A stretch of DNA of 64,000 bases, from NCBI GenBank assembly GCA_946185535.1, contig CAMHJX010000011.1, positions 43,624 to 107,623 on the forward strand, read 5' to 3'. The position numbers and the translations under genes are program-made. Below, one piece after another: positions 57,103 through 64,000 of this stretch. The DNA comes from an uncultured Bacteroidales bacterium (GTDB lineage: Bacteria; Bacteroidota; Bacteroidia; Bacteroidales; F082). The notes beneath the pieces are model-generated. The model did no database searches and had not been told where the DNA came from. It worked only from the letters and a program-made list of their open reading frames with translations. Position 1 is the stretch's first letter. The number at the start of each line of letters is the position of its first letter.

Positions 57103-57150
57103 CAGCCCGTTAGAAAAATAGACAAGTGTAAATAATAAAGGATAAGAGTC

Positions 57151-57393
57151 ATGTCAAAAGTTTGTCAAATTACAGGTAAAAAGGTCATGCACGGCAACAA
57201 TGTTTCTCACTCCAACAAAAAGACCAAGAGAACGTTTGAACCGAATCTGAAAATCAAAAAGTTCTATGTTCCGGAATGGGATGAATGGGTTGTGCTGAAG
57301 GTTTCGGCTGCCGGTATGCGTACCATCAACAAGAAAGGTATCTACCAAGCCATCTTGGATGCTTCTGCAGAAGGTAACCTTGAGCGTTGGTAA
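57151..57393 (+). CDS. rpmB: 50S ribosomal protein L28
   Basis: 80 residues. [20 protein letters not shown] is the standard L28 start with the first zinc-site-like region, followed by [20 protein letters not shown] and [14 protein letters not shown]33, its frequent neighbour, is not found here, since a terminator and a TonB-dependent receptor gene follow. Confidence 0.97.
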   Translation: MSKVCQITGKKVMHGNNVSHSNKKTKRTFEPNLKIKKFYVPEWDEWVVLKVSAAGMRTINKKGIYQAILDASAEGNLERW

Positions 57394-57421
57394 TATTATT
57401 GCCAATGTGAATCATATCAGA

Positions 57422-57451
57422 GCTGCTGTGCCTTGCGCAGCGGCTTTTTTT
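57422..57451 (+). terminator. intrinsic terminator of rpmB
   Basis: GCTGCTGTGC and GCGCAGCGGC pair (two G-T pairs) around CTT and are followed by seven T residues. Confidence 0.85.
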
Positions 57452-57514
57452 GTTTGAAATTGGTCAATTCCTTTCGGGCAGATAATATTTCCCGATAATT
57501 TCAGTTATCCATTC

Positions 57515-60037
57515 ATGCGAGCGAAGTTCATCCTCATAGCATTCTTGTTGACTTCTCTGTTTGCTTCGGCACAACAGCTGCCGACGGCTACAGTCTACGG
57601 CAAGGTGATTGACGAGCAGGGTCATCCCATCGAAATGGTTAATGTGGTGGTACCCGAGCTTTTGGTGGGCTACACGACCAACTCGCGTGGCTATTATGAA
57701 CTGTCGCTTTTGTCGGATTCCACTTGGACCATCCATTTCTCGTTCATCGGCTATGAGCAGAAACAAGCTACGGTGCGACTGAAGCAAGGCGAAAAACGGA
57801 AGCTCGATATGGTGCTTCATTCCACCGCTACGGTGCTCCCCGATGCCGTCATCAGCGACCGTGGCACCGAGGCCTCAAGCCTGACACGTCTAGATGCCAA
57901 GCAGGCCACCATGCTCCCAACGATGGGTGGTGGCGTGGAAACATTAATCAAGACCTTGCCGGGCGTGGTGTCGAACAATGAACTGAGTTCGCAATACCGT
58001 GTGCGTGGTGGCAACTTTGACGAGAACCTAATATATGTGAACGGCATCGAAATCTACCGTCCTTTCCTTGTCGGGTCGGGACAACAAGAGGGATTGAGCT
58101 TCGTCAATTCACAGTTGGTCAACAATATCGAGTTTTCGGCAGGAGGCTTTGCAGCCGAGTATGGCGATAAGATGTCGTCGGTACTTGATGTGACTTATAA
58201 AACGCCTAAGGAAATCGCCGGCTCGTTGAGTTTGAGTCTTTTGGGCGCTGAAGCCCATGTGGAAGGCGCTACGAAAAACGAAAAGTTCAGCTATTTGGTT
58301 GGAGCACGCTACAAAAATACGGCTTTGGCGCTTGGTATGATGAACACCAAAGGCGACTACAAGCCCAACTTCACCGATGCACAAGCTTTGTTCAACTACA
58401 AGTTCAACGAGAAATGGGGACTGTCGTTTTTGGGGTATTACTCCAAGAACCGATATATGTTGATTCCACAAAATGCGAAAATCAACTTTGGCACTATCGA
58501 CATCCCGCTTCAGCTGAATGTGTATTTCGGGGGACAAGAAATCGATGACTATGCGACGGGCTTAGGTGCTTTCACCCTGTCCTACAAACCCAACAAGGAC
58601 TTGAATTTGAAGTGGATAGCATCGGCTTATTCTGCATACGAAACCGAGACATTTGACATTCAGGAGCAGTATTTCTTCGGGATTCGCAACACTTCTTTCG
58701 GCTCCGAAGACTTCGGCGAGGTGATTGAAAACCACGAGGTTGGAACACTTACCAAGCATGCCCGCAACGACTTTTATGCCCAGGTTTACAACCTCGACCA
58801 TAAAGGTCTCTATGCCTTTGAAAACTGTCTGCTGAAATGGGGCTTGCGCTTCCAACATCAAGATATCGACGATGTGGTGGACGAGTGGCAGATGATGGAC
58901 TCGGCGGGTTATAGCTTGCCTCATGTTCCTGATGTGATTGGTGGCTATCCCGATGTGTTACCTGAGATCGGGATGGATTTTGTGCATAGGTCAAACAATC
59001 TGTTCTCTGTCAATAATCTTGACGGTTTTGTTCAGAACTCATGGACAATTCCTTACAAAGAAGAAGGCGAGTTTGTCATTACGGGCGGATTGAGGACCAA
59101 TTACTGGGGCTATAATAATAAGGTGTATGTCAGTCCAAGGGCTGGAATTGCCTATAAGCCTGAGAATGAGAAAAATGAGATGGTGTATCGATTGTCGGGC
59201 GGTGTATATAACCAAACGCCATTCTATCGTGAAATCCGAAACCGTGACGGGAGTCTTTTCAAAGATGCCAAAGCGCAACAGTCGTATCAGATTGTGGCAG
59301 GCAACGATTTCAAGTTCCGGGCCTTCAATCGACCTTTTATCCTGACCTCGGAGCTTTATTTCAAATGGTTTACCCATGTCATCCCCTACGACATCGATAA
59401 TGTTCGTATCCGTTACTATGCCGACCAATCGGCAAGAGCATACGCAACGGGTCTCGATTTCAAAGTGAACGGAGAGTTTGTTAAGGGCATCGACAGCTGG
59501 GCGAGCCTGTCCATCATGCAGACCAAGGAAGATATTCGCGGCGATTATTGTTTGGTGGATGCTGAGGGCAAGCGTTTGCCTTTTTATAACCACACTGATG
59601 ACCAAGTGGCCGACACCCTTGCTTTGGGCTGGCATTACCGTCCCTCCAATCAGTTGGTCAACTTCTCGCTGTTCTTCCAGGATTACATTCCCAATGCCCC
59701 GACTTGGCGCGTCAACATGACGCTGACCTTTGGCATGGGTTTGCCTGTCAATGAAAACAACTCCGACTTTTATTCCACTTCAAGCCGCTATCCGGCCTAT
59801 CGCCGCGTTGATATTGGCTTCAGCAAGCAACTTATCAGCGAAGCCTCCAGCTTTAGTAAAGGCAACCCGCTACGCTATGTAAGGAATATGTTCGTGAGTG
59901 TGGATGTCTTCAACTTGCTTGACATCCCGAATGTGATTTCCTACAATTGGGTGAAATACATGGACAACCAATATTATGGCGCACCAAATTATTTGACGCC
60001 AAGGTATGTCAATGTGAAGTTGGTGATGGAGTTCTGA
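57515..60037 (+). CDS. TonB-dependent outer-membrane receptor
   Basis: 840 residues. Signal peptide (LFASAQQ), carboxypeptidase-regulatory-like N-terminal domain (about 25-110, VYGKVIDEQGHPIEMVNV), plug domain (about 120-240, with YRVRGGNFDENLIYVNGIEI), then a 22-strand-type barrel ending in the C-terminal phenylalanine (KLVMEF). No SusD partner follows, so it is not a typical glycan SusC; a metal chelate, vitamin or peptide ligand is possible. Energised by an ExbB/ExbD system such as that at 14824. Stand-alone gene. Confidence 0.9.
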   Translation: MRAKFILIAFLLTSLFASAQQLPTATVYGKVIDEQGHPIEMVNVVVPELLVGYTTNSRGYYELSLLSDSTWTIHFSFIGYEQKQATVRLKQGEKRKLDMVLHSTATVLPDAVISDRGTEASSLTRLDAKQATMLPTMGGGVETLIKTLPGVVSNNELSSQYRVRGGNFDENLIYVNGIEIYRPFLVGSGQQEGLSFVNSQLVNNIEFSAGGFAAEYGDKMSSVLDVTYKTPKEIAGSLSLSLLGAEAHVEGATKNEKFSYLVGARYKNTALALGMMNTKGDYKPNFTDAQALFNYKFNEKWGLSFLGYYSKNRYMLIPQNAKINFGTIDIPLQLNVYFGGQEIDDYATGLGAFTLSYKPNKDLNLKWIASAYSAYETETFDIQEQYFFGIRNTSFGSEDFGEVIENHEVGTLTKHARNDFYAQVYNLDHKGLYAFENCLLKWGLRFQHQDIDDVVDEWQMMDSAGYSLPHVPDVIGGYPDVLPEIGMDFVHRSNNLFSVNNLDGFVQNSWTIPYKEEGEFVITGGLRTNYWGYNNKVYVSPRAGIAYKPENEKNEMVYRLSGGVYNQTPFYREIRNRDGSLFKDAKAQQSYQIVAGNDFKFRAFNRPFILTSELYFKWFTHVIPYDIDNVRIRYYADQSARAYATGLDFKVNGEFVKGIDSWASLSIMQTKEDIRGDYCLVDAEGKRLPFYNHTDDQVADTLALGWHYRPSNQLVNFSLFFQDYIPNAPTWRVNMTLTFGMGLPVNENNSDFYSTSSRYPAYRRVDIGFSKQLISEASSFSKGNPLRYVRNMFVSVDVFNLLDIPNVISYNWVKYMDNQYYGAPNYLTPRYVNVKLVMEF

Positions 60038-60049
60038 TTATATACACGC

Positions 60050-60126
60050 AGAATCCGCAGAATCAAATGAAGCGCGAAGCGACGCAAAGTTGTCATCGAT
60101 AGGCTTCAACGAATTCTGCGGATTCT
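60050..60126. repeat. inverted repeat AGAATCCGCAGAAT/ATTCTGCGGATTCT
   Basis: Perfect 14-base arms at 60050-60063 and 60113-60126 in the convergent gap between the TonB receptor and aminopeptidase P genes; may serve as a two-way terminator. Confidence 0.75.
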
Positions 60127-60141
60127 ACGTGAGACAATGTT

Positions 60142-61563
60142 TTAGTACATCGCTGTCATCTTGATCCATTCACGGCCTTGAGCGCACATGTCCTCAACCT
60201 CAGCGACGGTCTTCGGGATTGGCCTTCCGAGAATGCGGCAGCCGTCTTCAGTGATGAGCAGATCGTCCTCAATGCGGATGCCACCGAAGTCCTTGTAGGT
60301 CTCCAATTTGTCGTAGTTGATGAAGTCCTTGAACTTGCCTTCAGTCTTCCACATGTCGATGAGGGTTGGGATGAAGTAGATGCCTGGCTCGTCGGTGACT
60401 ACAAAGCCCGGTTTCAAGGTCTTGCCACAACGCAAGCCGCTGAAGCCTAACTTGGTGGAGCGTGGTGTGAGGTCATCGTAGCCTACATAGGTCTCGCCGA
60501 GGCCTTCCATGTCGTGCACGTCCATGCCGAGCATGTGGCCTAGGCCATGAGGCATGAAGAGCCAATGGGCACCATTCATCAAAGCTTCTTCAGTATCGCC
60601 TTTCATCAAGCCGACGCCTTTCAAGCCTTCAATCAGAGTGCGGCAGGCGAGGGTGTGCATCACCATGTAAGGCATGTAAGGACGCGTGTTGGCGGCAACG
60701 GCTTGGTTGGCGGCAAGCACGATTTCATAAATCTCGCGCTGGCGTTGGTTGAACACGCCACCCACAGGGGTGGTGCGGGTGAAGTCGGAGGCGTAGTAGT
60801 TCTCCGTCTCGGCACCGGCATCGCAGACCATCATGCGGCCTCCCTTTAAAACATTATGGTGACCATGGTTGTGCAATGTTTGACCATCCACGCTGAGGAT
60901 GACGGGGAATGACACAGGGCCGCCTCCTGACAGCGACAGACCTTCCACCACTCCGGCAATCTCTTGCTCGATCATACCAGGCTTACACATCTTCATGGCT
61001 GTGGTGTGCATATAATAGGCAGTGTTGGCGGCGCGTTCCATCTCTGCGATTTCAAGCTCGCTCTTCACCTCGCGCATGACAATGACTGCCTTGATAAGCT
61101 CAAGACTGACATAGTCTGACACCTTATTAATAATACAACCGAGCCATTCGGCGCATTGGATCTTCGTATCAGCGCGATAGGTGGGCAGTATGTGAATCTG
61201 GCGACCTTTGGCGATGGCTTGTTGGAGATACTCGCCAAACTTGTTGAAATCGCGGCAATCGGTGATGCCGATGCAGTCGCCTTGTTCCTTCAGTGAGGGC
61301 AGGGGACCGCACCAAATCACATCGTCGATGGTGACCTCGACACCGAAGAGAATTTCCTCGCCCGTCTCAAAGTCGATGACACCGACCAAGTCGGGATGGT
61401 TGAGGCCGAAGAAATAGGAAAAATTGCTGTCCTGACGATAGATGTAGGTGTTGTCGGGATAGTTGAAGGGAGCCTCATTGTTGGCAGGGAAGAAGGCGAT
61501 ACCCTTCGAGATCATCTTTTTCAATGTGGCGCGACGGCCACTGTAAACATCTTTTGCGAACAT
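60142..61563 (-). CDS. aminopeptidase P family protein (Xaa-Pro aminopeptidase), copy 1
   Basis: 473 residues from the ATG at 61563; the 18 codons upstream in frame are low-complexity. N-terminal creatinase-like domain, then the pita-bread domain with five metal ligands in order: DAGAETENYYASDFTRT (two Asp), HGLGHMLGMDVHD (His), VVTDEPGIYF (Glu), GGIRIEDDLL (Glu). Removes N-terminal residues preceding proline. A paralogue lies just upstream on the same strand; the two may handle different peptide lengths. Confidence 0.92.
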   Translation of the reverse strand: MFAKDVYSGRRATLKKMISKGIAFFPANNEAPFNYPDNTYIYRQDSNFSYFFGLNHPDLVGVIDFETGEEILFGVEVTIDDVIWCGPLPSLKEQGDCIGITDCRDFNKFGEYLQQAIAKGRQIHILPTYRADTKIQCAEWLGCIINKVSDYVSLELIKAVIVMREVKSELEIAEMERAANTAYYMHTTAMKMCKPGMIEQEIAGVVEGLSLSGGGPVSFPVILSVDGQTLHNHGHHNVLKGGRMMVCDAGAETENYYASDFTRTTPVGGVFNQRQREIYEIVLAANQAVAANTRPYMPYMVMHTLACRTLIEGLKGVGLMKGDTEEALMNGAHWLFMPHGLGHMLGMDVHDMEGLGETYVGYDDLTPRSTKLGFSGLRCGKTLKPGFVVTDEPGIYFIPTLIDMWKTEGKFKDFINYDKLETYKDFGGIRIEDDLLITEDGCRILGRPIPKTVAEVEDMCAQGREWIKMTAMY

Positions 61564-61610
61564 ATTGTTGTTGATTTGTTGATTGTTTAATTGTTTAATT
61601 GTTGAGACGC

Positions 61611-61670
61611 ATGTCATCCCTGCGTTGGTGGTGCGGTGGCATAGGATCTATACGTCTCCTATGGATTCTG
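61611..61670. repeat. degenerate palindromic repeat between the two aminopeptidase genes
   Basis: TGTCATCCCTGC and GGATCTATACG...CCTATGGATTC words resemble the GTCATTCC/GGAATCT arms of the element at 30237. Imperfect and low confidence; nothing else is seen in 61564-61679. Confidence 0.35.
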
Positions 61671-61679
61671 CAAAAATAA

Positions 61680-62972
61680 TCATTTTTTCATCGCCGCCTC
61701 AATCTCTTCGATTTCCGTTGGCAGACCTTCAAACAAGTTGATGGGATTGTCTTCTGTGATGAGCAGGTCGTTCTCGATGCGGATGCCGATACCTTCTTCG
61801 CGGATGTAGATACCTGGTTCGCAGGTGAGTATCATGCCTGGTTCAAAAGGTTTGAACTTGTCGATGCTGTCGTGCACGTCGAGGCCGATGTGATGCGACA
61901 TGCCGTGCATCAGGTATTTGCGTTCCAGAGGCTTTTCGGGGTCTTGGTTCTTCACATCTTCAGCGGTGAAGAGACCGAGCTTGATCATTTCCTGCTCCAT
62001 CAGTCGGTGGGTGGTCTCGTTGATTTCGTTGATGGTGCCACCAGGGCGGTAGAGCTTGGTGATTTCCTTCATCACGCGGAGTACGGCGTTGTAGCAATCA
62101 GCCTGTCGCTGAGTAAACTTTCCGTTGATTGGAATGGTGCGACTGAGGTCAGAGGAGTAGTTCTTCAGCTCACAGCCGATGTCGAAGAGCAGCAGGTCAC
62201 CGTCGTTGAGCAGACTTTGGTTCTTGGAGTAATGCAAGCAACATCCGTTCTTACCTCCTGCGATGATGGGCGCGTAGGCATGGCCTGTGGCATTGTTCTG
62301 CTTGAAGATGTATTCGATTTCTGCCTGCACTTCAAATTCATACATGCCAGGTTTCACGGTATCCAAGCAGCGGCGGAAGGCTTTCGCAGTGATGTTGCAG
62401 GCTTGCTGCGTAATGGCAATCTCATCCTCCGACTTTTTCATGCGCAAGGCATTGAGAATCGGAGCGGTGCGACCAAAGTTGTGCATCGGATACAATTCTT
62501 TGACTCTTTTGACGAAACGTTTTTGAATCGTTTCAACGGCACATTCGTATTTCGGATATTCGTAGCTATTCAAGAAAATAGTGTCGCCATAACCTGAAAA
62601 AACAATGTCGTTCAAAGTCATCCAAAATGCATCGCTACCTTTGATGGTTTTTATGCCTGAGAGTTCTGAGGCATGTGCGTTGTCGAGCATCTCGCCTTGC
62701 CAGGTGGCTTTCACTTCGTCGTATGGCTCGATGAAGAGGATTTCTCGCATGGTTTCATCAGGATAATCAGGTGCAATGATGAGATAGGCATTCTCCTCGT
62801 TGATGCCAGTAAGGTAGAAGAAATCCGATTGCTGCCTGAAAGGGTAAAACTCATCACCGTTGCGCGGCATGGCTTCATTGGCGGTGAACACAGCTACTGA
62901 TTTTGGAGGCAGTTGTGTCGCAAAGTTGGCTCTGTTTCTGACGAAAAGACGGTTGGGTATAGTGTTATTCAT
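61680..62972 (-). CDS. aminopeptidase P family protein (Xaa-Pro aminopeptidase), copy 2
   Basis: 430 residues. Creatinase N-terminal domain (RNRANFATQLPPKSVAVFTA) and pita-bread catalytic domain with metal ligands DIGCELKNYSSDLSRT (two Asp), HGMSHHIGLDVHD (His), LTCEPGIYI (Glu) and IGIRIENDLL (Glu). Closer in length to E. coli PepP (441) than is the downstream paralogue. Promoter TACCTTTG lies at 63001-63008. Cytoplasmic. Confidence 0.93.
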   Translation of the reverse strand: MNNTIPNRLFVRNRANFATQLPPKSVAVFTANEAMPRNGDEFYPFRQQSDFFYLTGINEENAYLIIAPDYPDETMREILFIEPYDEVKATWQGEMLDNAHASELSGIKTIKGSDAFWMTLNDIVFSGYGDTIFLNSYEYPKYECAVETIQKRFVKRVKELYPMHNFGRTAPILNALRMKKSEDEIAITQQACNITAKAFRRCLDTVKPGMYEFEVQAEIEYIFKQNNATGHAYAPIIAGGKNGCCLHYSKNQSLLNDGDLLLFDIGCELKNYSSDLSRTIPINGKFTQRQADCYNAVLRVMKEITKLYRPGGTINEINETTHRLMEQEMIKLGLFTAEDVKNQDPEKPLERKYLMHGMSHHIGLDVHDSIDKFKPFEPGMILTCEPGIYIREEGIGIRIENDLLITEDNPINLFEGLPTEIEEIEAAMKK

Positions 62973-63000
62973 AATGATAAGGTGTTGCTTTTTAGTCCTA

Positions 63001-63008
63001 CAAAGGTA
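63001..63008 (-). promoter_or_regulatory. -7 promoter element of aminopeptidase P copy 2
   Basis: TACCTTTG on the minus strand, 28 bases upstream of the ATG at 62972. Confidence 0.6.
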
Positions 63009-63048
63009 GAAAATTTCCGTGATTTATGCACATAATCAAAAAAAAGAC

Positions 63049-63056
63049 TACTTTTG
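63049..63056 (+). promoter_or_regulatory. -7 promoter element of the PorT-like gene
   Basis: TACTTTTG, about 100 bases upstream of the ATG at 63157; the leader holds imperfect repeats of CGAAATCAAAGATTCGACG. Confidence 0.55.
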
Positions 63057-63156
63057 CCCCCAAATTGAAAATTGGCTACGCCGAAATCAAAGATTCGACG
63101 TTAGTCAATGCGGAGCATTTCAACGAAGTAAAATACTAACCTAAATCTATAATCAA

Positions 63157-63906
63157 ATGAAGAAAAGTTTACTTATCGTTGGCCTTTTGATGGCCATGTC
63201 GCTGACCGCGTCAGCACAGTACAAAGGTTTTTCCTTTGGCTTTAAGGTAGGTCCTAGCTTTGACTGGACCGGTTCAAAAACGGGTGCTGCTATTAACCAA
63301 CGTACAAAGACTGGTTTTGATGTCGGTCTTGTCGCTGAGTACTATTTTGCTGAGAACTATGCCATTGTTACTGGTATTAATGTTGACTTTGTAAATGGTC
63401 AATATAAATTCGATGACATGCGCAACGTGAGTGTCGACACTATCAACGATTTTCAATTGGGTACTGTTGATAGAAAATTCAAGACCACTATCTATGAAAT
63501 CCCGTTGATGCTGAAATTGGTTACCCCAGAACTTGGCAACCTTCCGCTTCGTGCTTATGCCCAAGTGGGTGGCGCTTTTGGCTACACACAACGTGTGAAA
63601 GTGATGGATACTTTCACTTTGGGTGAGATTAATGACACTGATTACAGAGCCACCGATGGTGAGTACAATCCCTTCCATGCCTCGTTGCGTATCGGTGCTG
63701 GTGCAGAATACACATTGTTGGAGACGACCCGTGTTTTCGCCGGTATCTATTTCTCTCATGACTTCCTGAACAGCATTAGCAGAGGTGCTTTGGTGACCTC
63801 TAATTACGAGAAGTACTATGCTGGAAACAAAGACTTGGGTGAACGTGATCTCAAGTTGAATGTTCTGCAAAACCGTATCGGTATCGAAGTTGGCATCTTC
63901 TTCTAA
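63157..63906 (+). CDS. PorT-family outer-membrane beta-barrel protein
   Basis: 249 residues. Signal peptide (LTASAQ) followed by an eight-strand-type barrel: GFSFGFKVGPSFDW at the start, GLVAEYYFAENYAIVTGINV, TTIYEIPLMLKL and a terminal RIGIEVGIFF with the phenylalanine used for outer-membrane assembly. Belongs to the outer membrane beta-barrel/PorT-like group widespread in Bacteroidetes. PorT itself is part of T9SS, but this family is broad, so a T9SS role is not claimed. Confidence 0.85.
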   Translation: MKKSLLIVGLLMAMSLTASAQYKGFSFGFKVGPSFDWTGSKTGAAINQRTKTGFDVGLVAEYYFAENYAIVTGINVDFVNGQYKFDDMRNVSVDTINDFQLGTVDRKFKTTIYEIPLMLKLVTPELGNLPLRAYAQVGGAFGYTQRVKVMDTFTLGEINDTDYRATDGEYNPFHASLRIGAGAEYTLLETTRVFAGIYFSHDFLNSISRGALVTSNYEKYYAGNKDLGERDLKLNVLQNRIGIEVGIFF

Positions 63907-63950
63907 ACCGTCAGTTTTATCAAACCAAAAGAGAGCGACTCGACGAGTGA

Positions 63951-64000
63951 TGTGACCCCCAGAAGTTGGACGGTTAAACATTAATTATCAAGGTAAAGAG
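63951..64000. mobile_element. probable end of an IS3-family insertion sequence, cut by the window edge
   Basis: TGTGACCCCCAGAAGTTGGA resembles the termini of IS3-family (IS150-group) elements, which often begin TGnnCCCCCAAAAGTT. The transposase would lie beyond the window. Only 50 bases are visible. Confidence 0.5.

Overview
The window is chromosomal DNA from a member of the Bacteroidetes, most likely an uncultured Bacteroidales. Four things point there: promoters of the TAnnTTTG type upstream of many genes with few Shine-Dalgarno sites; secreted proteins carrying type IX secretion (T9SS) C-terminal sorting domains; the gliding/T9SS-associated pair gldD-gldE next to ssb and mutY; and Bacteroidetes families such as a TonB-dependent receptor, Omp28-like lipoprotein, PorT-like barrel and class II (B12) ribonucleotide reductase. 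One tRNA (Ser-GGA) and no rRNA or CRISPR are visible. No gene-free stretch exceeds about 270 bases.

Layout. 1-5.05 kb: end of a secreted protein, a P-loop kinase/dCMP deaminase fusion, LOG-family protein, MTA/SAH nucleosidase, M20 amidohydrolase, and a decayed toxin-antitoxin locus. 5.05-12.7 kb: manA, then an envelope run (TlpA-like thioredoxin, beta-barrel DUF6029-like protein, Omp28-like lipoprotein, MBOAT acyltransferase and its membrane-anchored partner). 12.7-17.2 kb: trmO and ansA (divergent), tRNA-Ser, and an ExbB-X-ExbD-ExbD energy-transducing operon. 17.3-27 kb: a giant secreted endonuclease I, cysteate synthase overlapping tail-to-tail with a T9SS protein, tryptophanase with a long leader, a RelB/YafQ-type toxin-antitoxin pair with a translationally coupled MntP-like transporter, and a second endonuclease I. 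27-35.9 kb: corA, gldD, gldE, ssb, mutY, HU, a 29-residue AURKAIP1/COX24-type ribosomal protein candidate, RNase G, and a TPR sensor lipoprotein. 35.9-47.2 kb: four consecutive T9SS cargo genes, the first three built from shuffled copies of the same modules. 47.2-64 kb: trpS, a RelB/PIN toxin-antitoxin pair, hflX, tatD, B12-dependent RNR, a ROK kinase overlapped by an exosortase-like gene, an MscS channel, L28, a TonB receptor, two aminopeptidase P paralogues, a PorT-like barrel, and what looks like the first bases of an IS3-family element at the edge.

The most unusual theme is the number of small palindromic repeat families between genes, and the fact that two of them (a TGTAGAGACG palindrome and a CTTCGACAGGCTCAG REP) also appear in frame inside the sorting domains of the T9SS cargo genes. 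Other points to follow up are the convergent antisense overlap at cysteate synthase, the exosortase/ROK overlap, the possible peptide leader of tnaA, and a composite interleaved inverted repeat upstream of gldE.
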